In this document: positions 7,421-15,332 of the stretch, piece by piece
How positions within the stretch are numbered: position 1 is the first letter of the stretch
Layout of the letters: each line of letters opens with the position of its first letter
Source of the DNA: CAIWXH01 sp964555675
Lineage (GTDB): Bacteria; Chloroflexota; Chloroflexia; Chloroflexales; Chloroflexaceae
Assembly: GCA_964555675.1 (NCBI GenBank)
Contig: CAZKTU010000066.1
Location: 1 to 27,708, forward strand
Length of the DNA stretch: 27,708 nucleotides
Reading direction: 5' to 3'
Notes under the pieces: model-generated
Database searches by the model: none
Seen by the model: the letters and a program-made list of their open reading frames with translations, nothing else
Told to the model about the DNA's origin: nothing
Translations under genes and position numbers: made by a program

Positions 7421-8096
7421 GCTCGGGCTCCAGGCTGAGCCGGTAGCCGACCCCGCGCACCGTCTGAATGCGGGGGCCGCCCTGTTCAAGGCTGAGCTTC
7501 CGCCGCAAATACCCAATATACACGTCCACGACGTTAGAATCGCCGGCGTAGTCGAGACTCCAGATTTGCTCGGCAATCTGTGTGCGGGTGAGGGCTTGGC
7601 CGGCATGCCGCATCAGGTAGGCGAGCAGCGCGAACTCACGGGGGCTCAGGTCGATGGGCGCGCCGCCCCGGCGGACGCTGCGCCGCAGCGGGTCGAGCTC
7701 AAGGTTGCCGACGCGCAGCACCTGGTCAGCCTGCAGCGGCGGGCGGCGCAGCAGCGCCCGCAAGCGCGCCAGTAGCTCGGCGAATGCGAAGGGCTTGGTA
7801 AGATAGTCGTCCGCACCTGTCTCCAGCCCGGCTACGCGGTCTTCCAGGGTTGCGCGAGCGGTGAGGAGAAGCACGGGGGTGTGTACGCCCAGGCGACGGA
7901 GCTCGACAAGCACCGCCAGGCCGTCGAGGCCGGGCAGCATGCCGTCGAGGATGATCACGTCATAGGTCGCGACGCGGGCGGCGGCCAGACCTTCGAGCCC
8001 GTCAACGACGGCATCGACGGTGAAGCCAGCTTCGGTGAGACCCTGGCGCACAAAGGCGGCGGTGCCCGCATCATCCTCGACTAGCAGTACGCGCAC
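7413..8096 (-). CDS. OmpR/PhoB-family response regulator
   Basis: A DNA-binding regulator of 227 residues. The receiver domain starts RVLLVEDD (acidic pair D8/D9), the phosphorylation site is D51 in IILDGMLPG, and the switch Lys is in YLTKPF. The winged-helix output domain includes LSPREFALLAYLM and TVRGVGYRL. The frame extends to GTG 8123, but GTG 8096 is preferred: it has GAGG 8 nt upstream and gives the standard receiver N-terminus without an extra nine residues. It is the first gene of the regulator-kinase-reductase run. Confidence 0.93.
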   Translation of the reverse strand: MRVLLVEDDAGTAAFVRQGLTEAGFTVDAVVDGLEGLAAARVATYDVIILDGMLPGLDGLAVLVELRRLGVHTPVLLLTARATLEDRVAGLETGADDYLTKPFAFAELLARLRALLRRPPLQADQVLRVGNLELDPLRRSVRRGGAPIDLSPREFALLAYLMRHAGQALTRTQIAEQIWSLDYAGDSNVVDVYIGYLRRKLSLEQGGPRIQTVRGVGYRLSLEPEHA

Positions 8097-8166
8097 GGAG
8101 ATAACCTCGAAGATAGGAGTCACTTAGCTGTCGCCTGCAGGTGCCGACTCCATTTACCTGGCCGCC

Positions 8167-8195
8167 ATGATACGCTCTGCACGATGTATCGGCAA
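8167..8195 (-). promoter_or_regulatory. Promoter of the regulator/kinase operon
   Basis: TTGCCG (8195-8190), 17 bp and TATCAT (8172-8167) on the minus strand. The expected start near 8160 gives a leader of about 64 nt. GATAC...GTATC arms (8169-8173 and 8186-8190) lie across the spacer and could be a regulator site. Confidence 0.55.
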
Positions 8196-8197
8196 CC

Positions 8198-8544
8198 CGC
8201 CCATGAATGGAGGTTGAGCTTCGTGCGCGGGTTGTCGAAGGTCTCGCAGTGGACCGGCCGCAGCCTCTTGCGGGCCTCGGCGAACTGCACCTGTCGCTCG
8301 CCCACCTGCTGTGGGCTCAGGTCGCTCAGGGTGCGCACGACGGTAACGGGCGCGCTCTGGGGCTAGCCGGCCAGGCGCAGCAGCCCGATCGGCAGTGTCG
8401 CCAGTTTATGTTCTCGCCGCGACCGGTGGTGTGGATTGTCACCACCGCGCCCGCGGCGTCGACCACCATCGCCCCCGCTGCGCCCGGGTTGGTGGCCGCG
8501 GTTGCTGCTTGCGGATCTTTTCTGCGCGGCGCTGGCGACTCCTG
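8198..8544. other. Intergenic stretch with no confident gene
   Basis: Short frames exist on both strands but none has a start, ribosome-binding site and recognisable domain. On the minus strand, one frame interrupted by a TAG at 8363-8365 reads as fairly protein-like sequence (LSDLSPQQVGERQVQFAEAR, then CETFDNPRTKLNLH) down to about 8200. This could be the remains of a decayed gene, but I do not recognise the family. Confidence 0.35.
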
Positions 8545-8574
8545 TTGCGTAGATCAATACTTATGCGCTACGAT
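8545..8574 (+). promoter_or_regulatory. Promoter candidate upstream of the 8805 gene
   Basis: TTGCGT (8545-8550), 18 bp and TACGAT (8569-8574), with an expected start near 8581. The transcript would cross the remnant at 8641-8781 before reaching the GTG at 8805. Confidence 0.45.
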
Positions 8575-8640
8575 AGGCGTATCCGGATCGGACGTGAAAT
8601 AATCAATCGCGCTGCTGGACGCCGGGCTTGCCCGGGAAAA

Positions 8641-8781
8641 ATCCGCATCAACGAGCGGGAAGCGCGGGCGACCTATCAGGATGCCTACGAGCTATATGCC
8701 CGGATCGGCCTCTTGCACGAGTTTGCGACTGAGATCGAGCAGTTTGCGGCTCGCTGTGGCGCATCACGGGCCTCAGCGTAG
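8641..8781 (+). pseudogene. Possible C-terminal remnant of a TPR-like protein
   Basis: The last 45 or so codons before the TAG at 8779-8781 read as a helical, TPR-like segment (REARATYQDAYELYARIG, then LLHEFATEIEQFAARCG), resembling the A...Y..A..LY..IG pattern of tetratricopeptide units. The sequence upstream in the same frame is not protein-like and there is no start codon with an SD. It may be the tail of a deleted gene. A coding role as a small protein is not excluded. Confidence 0.3.
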
Positions 8782-8804
8782 GCCTTGTCGAAGGGGCCAG
8801 AGTA

Positions 8805-9806
8805 GTGAACGTTCCAACCACTCCAGAGCGCTTCTGCTCACGCTGCGAGCGCCGCCGCGGCGCTGAGATCGCGGCCTGCGCGGCCCAGGGCGCCGGCTGC
8901 GCCTACGCGCCGATTGAGCCGCCCAGTGTCCGCGCCTCCGGGCCAGAGCAGTCGAAGCTGCCAAGTAGTGTCTCCTACCCGCTCGAGATCATCGGCTTTA
9001 TGCTGCTCTGCCCGCTGGCGCTCTTCGCCCTCAGGGGGCTGAGCTCGCTGAACATCTGGGGCGTGCTGGCGGTGATGCTCGGCGTGGTGGCTCTCGTTAC
9101 CTGGTGGATCAGGCGTCGCAAGCGCGAATTCTACGCCGTCGGCGACGCCCAGACTGGCGCCTTCCTCACCGTCGCCGCCTGGCCGCGTGCGCGCCGGCCC
9201 GCGGTCTATCTTTGGCACGCGCCCGCCGCAGCGCTCGCCCTTGAGGTGTCGCCACTCGCGGTGCCGGAGAGTGCGAGCGACGTGACGCCCACCGCTCTGC
9301 TCAGCGACTACCAGCGGCCCAAGCGGGCCACTGCGGCCGAGGCGGTGAAGATCGGCCAGCTGCTGCTGCTCGATCTGATTGCGCGCGGCGAGTTGATCGT
9401 CCGCCAGCGCCAGACGTTCAGCGCCCTTGGGCCGGCCGAGTTTAGCGCCTGGGCCACTATCTACGAGCTCGTGCGGCCCGTAAACCCCACAGGCGCCAGC
9501 CTGAGCGAGCTGGACGAGCGTCTGCTGCGCCCCTTCGCTTTGCTGCCAGCCGAGACACCCTTGAGCGCCGAAGCCCTGATCGGCGGCCTCTACGAGCGCA
9601 ATGTGTATCACCCGGCAGCCTACCTGGCCGAACTGGCCGGCCGGCCGCTCAAGCCCTACAGCGCCGCAGCGCTCCAGCTCATGCGCAGCACGCTCAACCA
9701 GCGGTTGGCCGCCGTGACAGCGCAAAACCCCCAGCTGATCGCGGCCTGGGACGCGGAGATCGGCCGCGCGATCGCCTCGCACGAGGATCGTGGTGGCGGG
9801 GGGTAG
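8805..9806 (+). CDS. Hypothetical two-TM membrane protein
   Basis: A protein of 333 residues that I do not assign to a family. The N-terminus has four Cys (C11, C14, C25, C32) that could be a degenerate zinc ribbon. Two hydrophobic helices at about 58-78 and 82-102 are followed by a basic stop-transfer (IRRRKR). The remaining 220 residues are cytoplasmic and helix-rich, with an Ala/Leu-rich C-terminus. The GTG start is supported by AAGGGG 8 nt upstream. It stands alone, facing the NarL regulator tail to tail. Codon use matches the neighbours, so it looks like a working gene. Confidence 0.75.
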   Translation: MNVPTTPERFCSRCERRRGAEIAACAAQGAGCAYAPIEPPSVRASGPEQSKLPSSVSYPLEIIGFMLLCPLALFALRGLSSLNIWGVLAVMLGVVALVTWWIRRRKREFYAVGDAQTGAFLTVAAWPRARRPAVYLWHAPAAALALEVSPLAVPESASDVTPTALLSDYQRPKRATAAEAVKIGQLLLLDLIARGELIVRQRQTFSALGPAEFSAWATIYELVRPVNPTGASLSELDERLLRPFALLPAETPLSAEALIGGLYERNVYHPAAYLAELAGRPLKPYSAAALQLMRSTLNQRLAAVTAQNPQLIAAWDAEIGRAIASHEDRGGGG

Positions 9807-9815
9807 CGCTGATCA

Positions 9816-9839
9816 GCTGTGCTTCGCAGGGCGCACAGC
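9816..9839. terminator. Hairpin between convergent genes
   Basis: GCTGTGC (9816-9822) and GCACAGC (9833-9839) form a 7-bp stem with a 10-nt loop, 10 bp past the stop of the 8805 gene and 31 bp past the end of the opposing regulator. No U-run is present, so strength is uncertain. Confidence 0.4.
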
Positions 9840-9869
9840 ACGGGGCGTAGCCAGTCGTTCTTTGCCATA

Positions 9870-10505
9870 CTAGAGCGAGATAAGCCGCTGCCTGGCAGCG
9901 ATACTCACCGCCTCGGTACGGTTGCTGGCCCCTAGCTTGCCGAGGATGTTCTGCACATGCACCTTGACCGTGCGCGGCGCGATGCCGAGGGCCACGGCGA
10001 TCTGGTCGTTGCTCTGGCCCTGGCCCAGCAGGGTCAGTACCTCGAGCTCGCGGGCCGTCAGGGGCTCGGGGCCGCCCCCACCCACGCCGGCCACCAGGCG
10101 CGCCGCCACCTCGGGCGAGAGGCGGGTCTGCCCGCCGTGGATGGCCACGATGGCCGCGACCAGCTCGGCGGCCGAGGCGTCCTTCAGCAGGTAGCCGCGG
10201 GCCCCCGCCCGCAGAGCCGCGAAGATGAACTCGTCTGTGGCGTAGGTGGTCAGCACCAGGATGCGCGCCTCGGGGTCGAGGGCCTTGATGCGTCGGGTGG
10301 CCTCGGGGCCGTCGACCCGCGGCATCTGCAGGTCCATCAGCACCACGTCGGGGCGCAGGCTCGCGTAGGCGCTCACCGCCTCCTCGCCGCCCGCCGCCTC
10401 GCCGGCGATCACAATCCCGGGCTCGTCCTCGAACAGGGCCACCAGGCCCTCGCGCACAATGCGCTGGTCTTCGACGATCAGGACGCGGATGGCTGTCTCG
10501 CTCAT
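9870..10505 (-). CDS. NarL/FixJ-family response regulator (LuxR output)
   Basis: A protein of 211 residues with a receiver domain (RVLIVEDQ, phosphorylation site D58 in VLMDLQMP, switch region near YLLKDA) and a C-terminal LuxR helix-turn-helix (LTARELEVLTLLGQGQSNDQ, then ALGIAPRTVKVHVQNIL). It starts 7 bp after the stop of the cognate HisKA_3 kinase, the normal arrangement for this pair. Expected to bind DNA as a dimer once phosphorylated. Targets are unknown; the co-transcribed metallo-hydrolase and DUF4188 genes are possible ones. Confidence 0.95.
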   Translation of the reverse strand: MSETAIRVLIVEDQRIVREGLVALFEDEPGIVIAGEAAGGEEAVSAYASLRPDVVLMDLQMPRVDGPEATRRIKALDPEARILVLTTYATDEFIFAALRAGARGYLLKDASAAELVAAIVAIHGGQTRLSPEVAARLVAGVGGGGPEPLTARELEVLTLLGQGQSNDQIAVALGIAPRTVKVHVQNILGKLGASNRTEAVSIAARQRLISL

Positions 10506-10512
10506 GGTTTCC

Positions 10513-11769
10513 TCACTCGCCGGGCAGGGTGACGGTCACAGTGGTGCCGCAGCCGGGGGCGCTGACGATCTGCAGCTCGGCCCGCGCCAGGCGGGCCCGC
10601 TCGCGCAGGCTGTGCAGGCCGAAGCCGCCCCCATCGGCGCGGGCGTGGGCCGCGCCGGGCTCGAAGCCGCGCCCGTCGTCGCGCACCCAGAGGGCCGTGT
10701 CGCCCCCTGGTGCGCGCCGCGTGCCAAGCTCGACCTGACCCGCGGCGGCGTGCTTCTCGACATTCAGCAGCGCCTCCTGGGCGATGCGCAGCAGCTGGGT
10801 CGCCCGCTCGCTGTCGAGGTCGAGGGGCGGGCCCTCGTGGTGGTAGCTGGCCGCCACGCCGGTGCGCTCGCCGAAGCGCTCGACCAGGGCGGCCAGGGCA
10901 TGGCCCATCGCCGGCCCCTCGACCATCGGCGCGGCCAGGGTCCAGACGCTGCGCCTGACCTCGGCAAGGGTCTCGCGGGCCAGCTCGTTGGCCCGGCCCA
11001 TGCGGGCGCGCGAGCGCTCGGGGTCGCGCGGGAAGGCCCGCTCGGCGGCCTCGAGCTGCATGGCCACGGCGGTCAGGCCCTGGGCGATCGTATCGTGGAG
11101 CTCGCGGGCGATGCGGTTGCGCTCGGCCAGGGTGGCGGCCACGGCGGCCTCGCCGGCCAGGCGCGCATTCTCGGCGGCGAGGGTGGCCATCGCGTCGCGC
11201 TCGGCGGCCAGCTCGGCGGCCAGGGTGTCGGCCCGGGCCCGCGCTGCGGCCTGCTCCTGAGCCAGGGCGACGAAGCCGGCCATGAAGACCAGAAGCGCGC
11301 TATAGACGCCTACGGGGTAGAGGATGGCCACCGGGTCGCGCTCGCCGCTCAGCCAGATCCCGGCCCCGAGCAGGGCCATGTAGGCTGCGCCCAGCCAGAG
11401 CGCCCCGGGCCGCCCGAGTTGAAACAGGGCGAAGACGAAGGGCACGCTGAAGGCGATCGGCTGGATGATCGAGTCGCCGCTGACGGCCACCAGAGCTGTG
11501 CAGAGCAACCCCACCGCCGAAAAGGTTGCGACGGGGTGCGCGCACATCCAGCGCCTGATCGGGTTATCCGAGCGGAAGAGCCAGATGAAGGCCAGGTAGG
11601 CGCAGGCCAGGCCCAGGTAGAGGGCGAGGCGCTGCGGCCCCCAGCCGGCGGCCAGACCGCCGAGCAGGGGCAGCGCCGTGGCCACCACTGCGGCGATGCC
11701 CGCCGAGGCGCCGGCCAGCGCCCCCTCGGCGCCCTCCAGCTCCTGGTTGGGGTGGCGCGCGCCGCTCAT
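10513..11769 (-). CDS. Sensor histidine kinase (HisKA_3, NarX/DesK type)
   Basis: A protein of 418 residues. About six hydrophobic segments in residues 20-170 form a membrane sensor module with no extracytoplasmic domain of note. A charged Ala/Glu-rich coiled coil (about 170-212) leads to the dimerisation motif ERNRIARELHDTIAQGL, with phospho-acceptor H225. The ATPase domain has DDGRGFEPG and GFGLHSLRERA. The ATG overlaps the hydrolase stop as ATGA, which indicates translational coupling. A membrane-embedded sensor of this kind commonly responds to envelope or lipid state (as in DesK/LiaS relatives), but the signal here is unknown. Confidence 0.93.
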   Translation of the reverse strand: MSGARHPNQELEGAEGALAGASAGIAAVVATALPLLGGLAAGWGPQRLALYLGLACAYLAFIWLFRSDNPIRRWMCAHPVATFSAVGLLCTALVAVSGDSIIQPIAFSVPFVFALFQLGRPGALWLGAAYMALLGAGIWLSGERDPVAILYPVGVYSALLVFMAGFVALAQEQAAARARADTLAAELAAERDAMATLAAENARLAGEAAVAATLAERNRIARELHDTIAQGLTAVAMQLEAAERAFPRDPERSRARMGRANELARETLAEVRRSVWTLAAPMVEGPAMGHALAALVERFGERTGVAASYHHEGPPLDLDSERATQLLRIAQEALLNVEKHAAAGQVELGTRRAPGGDTALWVRDDGRGFEPGAAHARADGGGFGLHSLRERARLARAELQIVSAPGCGTTVTVTLPGE

Positions 11770-12482
11770 CGGGGGGCCTCGCCCGCGCTGTGGGCCGGCG
11801 CCATCTGGCCTTCAAGGCGCCGGGCGACCGCGGCGGCCTCGAGGGGCCCGCCGTGGCCTACGTAGAGCCGCGTCGCGCCGAGGGCGAGCACGCGGGCCAG
11901 GCTCTGGCGGGCCTGAGTGAGGCTGGCGGCGAAGTAGTGCGCCCGCGGCAGCCCCGGCGCGATCGCGCCGCCCAGGTGGCCGCCCATCAGCAGGTCGCCG
12001 GCGAGCAGCTGGCCGTCTTCGAGCAGCAGGCTGAGCGAGCCGGGCGTGTGGCCGGGGGTGTGTAGCAGCGTCCCGCGCACGCCGAAAGATGCCAGATCGA
12101 ACCCCTCGTCCACGAGCAGGTCGGGCGGGCAGGGCGCGACGGGGGGCAGGCGGCGGAAGATGGCCGCCATGGGCGCCGCGCTGAGCCTGGTGGGGGTGAG
12201 GGGGCCGTTGCGGCCCGAGGTCGCCATGGGCTCGTCGAGCGGGTGCATCGCGACTGGCGCGCCGCTCAGGCGGCGCAGGGTCGCGGCCGAGCCAATATGG
12301 TCGCCGTGGCCGTGGGTGAGCAGGATGAGGGCCAAATCGCTCGGGGCCAGGCCCTCGGCGGCCAGCGCCTTGACGATGCGCTCCTCGTCGCCGGCGTAGC
12401 CGGTGTCCACCAGGATCGGGCGTCGGTCGAGGACCAGGAAGGCGTTGGCCAGGGGCAGCTTGATCGGGATCACGCGGGGCAT
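11766..12482 (-). CDS. Metallo-beta-lactamase-fold hydrolase
   Basis: A 238-residue cytosolic hydrolase with a complete two-metal site: H57, H59, D61 and H62 in THGHGDHIGS, H145 in HTPGHTPGS, D163 in AGDLLMGG, and H210 in YVGHGGP. The pattern fits the glyoxalase-II/lactonase-like part of the superfamily; the substrate cannot be read from sequence. The ATG has GAGGAG 6 nt upstream. It is translationally coupled to the kinase gene by ATGA, an unusual place for an enzyme and a hint that its substrate or product relates to the sensed signal. Confidence 0.9.
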   Translation of the reverse strand: MPRVIPIKLPLANAFLVLDRRPILVDTGYAGDEERIVKALAAEGLAPSDLALILLTHGHGDHIGSAATLRRLSGAPVAMHPLDEPMATSGRNGPLTPTRLSAAPMAAIFRRLPPVAPCPPDLLVDEGFDLASFGVRGTLLHTPGHTPGSLSLLLEDGQLLAGDLLMGGHLGGAIAPGLPRAHYFAASLTQARQSLARVLALGATRLYVGHGGPLEAAAVARRLEGQMAPAHSAGEAPR

Positions 12483-12525
12483 AGGTTGCTCCTCGGAGCG
12501 TTGCTGGGGCTGTCTACACGTGCGG

Positions 12526-13020
12526 CTACGCTACCTCGGCGGCGGCCGCCTGCTGGGTTGCGGCGAGGCGCTCGCGGGCGCTGGTCTTGCCGCGGACGAC
12601 GGGGATCAGGCGGCCGGCTTTGCCCAGGCCCGCAGTGGGCATGGCGTAGTAGAGCGACTCGTAGGCCCCGGCGGCGACCTGATAGGTCTCGTGCCAGATG
12701 CCGACCGCGCCGTCGCTTTGCTTCAGCTTGCGGTTGAAGGCCTGCCAGGCCGGCAGATGGGCGTGCTCGCGGCTCTTTGCGTAGGCCTCGAGCTGCTCGA
12801 ACGAGCGCCAGTACTGCACCAGGAAGGGGAAGCCGCCCTCGCTGGCCAGACAGCCCAGCTCGGGGCGCTCGGCCAGCTCGCTCAGCATGCGCGGCATGGC
12901 CTGGGCCACGGGCAGCCAGAGGTCGACGCGCCAGGGCTTGTTGATGCGCATCCCGATCAGAAAGACCACAAAGTCACCGTCCAGCTCGGCCATCATATGT
13001 TGCTTGATCACCTTGCTCAA
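12526..13020 (-). CDS. DUF4188-domain protein (monooxygenase-like fold)
   Basis: A 164-residue soluble protein matching the DUF4188 pattern: FVVFLIGMRINKPWRVDLW near the N-terminus, FPFLVQYWRSFEQLEAYA in the middle, then IWHETYQV and YESLYYAMP. DUF4188 proteins have a ferredoxin-like dimeric alpha-beta barrel related to small monooxygenases; their function is not established. The TTG start has GAGGAG 7 nt upstream, and that element overlaps the end of the preceding gene (stop at 13035). The next gene begins 43 bp on. The Ala-rich tail looks disordered. Confidence 0.85.
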   Translation of the reverse strand: MSKVIKQHMMAELDGDFVVFLIGMRINKPWRVDLWLPVAQAMPRMLSELAERPELGCLASEGGFPFLVQYWRSFEQLEAYAKSREHAHLPAWQAFNRKLKQSDGAVGIWHETYQVAAGAYESLYYAMPTAGLGKAGRLIPVVRGKTSARERLAATQQAAAAEVA

Positions 13021-13034
13021 AGCAAGACTCCTCG

Positions 13035-13340
13035 TTACTCACGACCGCTTCGCAGGGCGCCATAGGCCAGGATCGCCAGGCCGGCGGCGATCAACAGGAG
13101 GGGCAGGGGCGTAACCGCGAGCACGAGCGGCTGGCTCAGCCAGGCCACCACGGGCGCGCTCAGGTGCAGGGCGCCCTTGGCCAGCCAGAAGAGGGGCCAG
13201 AGCATCCAGAGGGTCCACCAGGGGAAGCCGGGGCTGCAGCGGCGCCCATCGGCCTGGGACAGATCGGTCAGCCGCACCGTCTCGCCGTCGGCCGGGTAGT
13301 CGGCCCCGGCCGTGCGCAGTTCGCGTTTATATCCACACAT
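13035..13340 (-). CDS. Small membrane protein of unknown function
   Basis: A protein of 101 residues. The polar N-terminus (MCGYKREL..., two Cys at positions 2 and 35) is followed by a Trp-rich hydrophobic segment (WWTLWMLWPLFWLAKG, about 41-56) and a second one (LVLAVTPLPLLLIAAGLAIL, about 72-91). The ATG at 13340 has a near-perfect AAGGAGG 5 nt upstream, so the longer frame to 13415 is not used. It lies 14 bp ahead of the DUF4188 start and is probably the first gene of the operon that ends with the NarL regulator. A -10-like TATAGT lies at 13471-13466 without a clear -35. I do not recognise the family. Confidence 0.75.
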   Translation of the reverse strand: MCGYKRELRTAGADYPADGETVRLTDLSQADGRRCSPGFPWWTLWMLWPLFWLAKGALHLSAPVVAWLSQPLVLAVTPLPLLLIAAGLAILAYGALRSGRE

Positions 13341-13474
13341 CGTAGCCTCCTTCGAGCTTAGTCGCCTCACTGGCCTAATCATAGCGAAGATGTGCTTGTG
13401 CCGCATCGCCAGCAAGGGACAGTGTCGCGCGCCCGGGGTGGCTACGGGTGGGGTATGCCAAAAGGACTATAACG

Positions 13475-13515
13475 AGACCTCACCCATTCCGCGTGGCGAA
13501 AGCGGGGTGAGGTCT
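13475..13515. terminator. Long inverted repeat downstream of the Cys-rich gene
   Basis: AGACCTCACC (13475-13484) and GGTGAGGTCT (13506-13515) form a perfect 10-bp stem. An inner CCGC/GCGG pair extends it after a 4-nt bulge on one side. It begins 28 bp after the stop of the minus-strand gene at 13543. It has no U-run, so it may be a factor-assisted terminator or an operator for the next operon. Confidence 0.45.
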
Positions 13516-13542
13516 GCGAGCGGCGAGGGTCGACGTGTCTGA

Positions 13543-13923
13543 CTACGGCCTGGCGGCGGCCTGGGGCGTTTCGGCCCAGTCGAGGTAGGCGTCGAGGGGG
13601 CCATTGAAATAGACGTGGACGACCTGGTTGAAGGTGATCTTGCCCACGGCGTCCCACACCTCTTGATCGTCGTGGCTATGGACGACGAGCATGCCCTGCT
13701 CGGGGGCGAACTCGTCCTCGCCGGGGGGGATGACGAAGGCCAACCACTCGCCGGGGAAGCGGGCCTCGACGGCGGCGATCGGCTCGACGCGGCCCTTCTC
13801 GAGCATCCCGGTGTAGGGGCAGCCGCACCCGCAGTCGGGCCCGCAGCTGCTATGGTCGCCCGTGCCGCACGACGGGGTTGTCCCGCCGTGGTCGGCCGTG
13901 GTCAGGTTGATCATGACTGGCAT
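13543..13923 (-). CDS. Small Cys-rich protein (DUF5678-like C-terminus)
   Basis: A protein of 126 residues. The first 40 hold five Cys (19, 27, 31, 33, 35) with H12 and H24, spaced like a metal-binding knot or redox cluster. The rest reads FPGEWLAFVIPPGEDEF, then MLVVHSHDDQEVWDAV, which resembles the short DUF5678 fold in which a Trp-containing strand is followed by a 'sticky' helix. No SD precedes any candidate start. ATG 13923 coincides with the predicted +1 of its own promoter, so it is probably a leaderless message; the frame upstream to 13998 would then be untranscribed from here. It follows serS by 105 bp and may also be read through from it. Confidence 0.65.
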   Translation of the reverse strand: MPVMINLTTADHGGTTPSCGTGDHSSCGPDCGCGCPYTGMLEKGRVEPIAAVEARFPGEWLAFVIPPGEDEFAPEQGMLVVHSHDDQEVWDAVGKITFNQVVHVYFNGPLDAYLDWAETPQAAARP

Positions 13924-13929
13924 GTGCAG

Positions 13930-13958
13930 ATCGTACACGAGTTGGGCCCTGGGCGCAA
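13930..13958 (-). promoter_or_regulatory. Promoter giving a leaderless transcript
   Basis: TTGCGC (13958-13953), 17 bp and TACGAT (13935-13930). The usual 7-nt distance puts +1 at 13923, exactly the A of the ATG. Confidence 0.5.
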
Positions 13959-14028
13959 GTCGCAGGATCCTCGTGCCATCCCAACCTGCCCGGCCCACCC
14001 ATGATCAACCAGCTCGGCTGTTTGTGCA

Positions 14029-15297
14029 CTAGCGAATCACCTCGATGCCGCCCATATAGGGGCGCAGGGCCTCGGGGACGACGATCGAGCCGTCTTCTTG
14101 CTGGTAGTTCTCGATGATCGCGATAATCGTCCGCGGCAGGCCGAGGCCCGAGCCGTTGAGCGTGTGCAGGAACTCGGGCTTGCCGCCGGGCTCGGGGCGG
14201 TAGCGCAGATTGGCGCGGCGGGCCTGGAAGGCCTCGACATTCGAGCACGAGCTGACCTCGAGCCACTCGCCCTGGCCGGGGGCCCAGACCTCGACATCAT
14301 AGGTCTTGGCCGAGCCGAAGCCGATGTCGCCGGTGCAGAGGATCTTGGTGCGGAAGGGCAAGCCCAGGGCGCGGGCGCACTCCTCGGCGTCGCGGCGCAG
14401 CTTCTCGAGGGCGGCGTAGCTGTTTTCGGGCTTCTCGAACATATACATCTCGACCTTATCGAACTGGTGGCCGCGCTTAATGCCGCGCACATCGCGCCCG
14501 GCGCTCAGCTGCTCTTTGCGAAAGCAGGGCGTGTAGGCCACGTGGTGGATGGGCAGGCGGTCGGCCTCGATAATCTCGTCGGTGTAGAGGCTGGTGACCG
14601 GCACCTCGGCCGTGGGCACCAGGGTGAGGCCCGACTCTTCGTCGCGGTAGAGATTATCGCGGAACTTGGGCAGCTGGCCGGCGGCCCAGAGGGCGGCCTC
14701 CTTCACCACGAAGGGCGTGTAGACCTCGCGGTAGCCCTGCTGCAGATGCAGGTCGAGCAGGAACTGGATGGTAGCGCGCTGCAGACGGGCGCCGAGGCCG
14801 TGCATCACATAGAAGCGCGAGCCGGCCAGCTTGACCCCCTGCTCGAAGCTGATAATCCCGAGCTGCTCAACCAGCTCCCAGTGGGGCTTGGCGGGGAAGG
14901 GCAACTGGCGCTCTTCGCCCTCTTGATAGATCACCGGGTTCTCGCTGTCGTCGGCGCCGTCGGGCACATCGGGATGGGGCAGGTTGCGGATCTCGAGCAT
15001 CGCCGAGCGCTGGCCCTCCTCGACCAGGGCCACCTCTTTGTCGAGGGCGCTGATGCGGTCGCCGACCTCGCGCATGGCCACGATCTTCGCCTCGCGCTCG
15101 GCGGCATCCTTCATCTTGCTGATCTCTTTCGAGACCGTGTTACGCTGGGCCTTGAGCTCCTCGACCTCGCGCAGCAAGGTGCGGCGTCGCTCGTCGAACG
15201 CGAGCACCCGATCGACCAGGGCGCCATCGACGGCGAAGCGGGCGAGCTGCTGCTTCACGTGCTCGGGCTGTTCGCGCAGAAGTCTGATGTCAAGCAT
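14029..15297 (-). CDS. serS: Seryl-tRNA synthetase
   Basis: A 422-residue class II aminoacyl-tRNA synthetase that charges tRNA-Ser (and tRNA-Sec where present) with serine. It begins MLDIRLLREQPEHVKQ and carries the long antiparallel coiled coil (about 25-110) that grips the tRNA variable arm. Motif 2 is around FRKEQLSAGRDVRGIKRGHQ, and motif 3 is GSGLGLPRTIIAIIENYQ near the C-terminus. Length is typical. The ATG has AAGGAG about 8 nt upstream. It is the fourth gene behind the T-box leader, after two Nudix genes and a membrane protein, with gaps of 6, 9 and 35 bp, so it is probably controlled by tRNA-Ser charging. Confidence 0.98.
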   Translation of the reverse strand: MLDIRLLREQPEHVKQQLARFAVDGALVDRVLAFDERRRTLLREVEELKAQRNTVSKEISKMKDAAEREAKIVAMREVGDRISALDKEVALVEEGQRSAMLEIRNLPHPDVPDGADDSENPVIYQEGEERQLPFPAKPHWELVEQLGIISFEQGVKLAGSRFYVMHGLGARLQRATIQFLLDLHLQQGYREVYTPFVVKEAALWAAGQLPKFRDNLYRDEESGLTLVPTAEVPVTSLYTDEIIEADRLPIHHVAYTPCFRKEQLSAGRDVRGIKRGHQFDKVEMYMFEKPENSYAALEKLRRDAEECARALGLPFRTKILCTGDIGFGSAKTYDVEVWAPGQGEWLEVSSCSNVEAFQARRANLRYRPEPGGKPEFLHTLNGSGLGLPRTIIAIIENYQQEDGSIVVPEALRPYMGGIEVIR

Positions 15298-15332
15298 GGG
15301 GTTCTCTCCTTCTCGTATTGGCGTGAGGTCGA

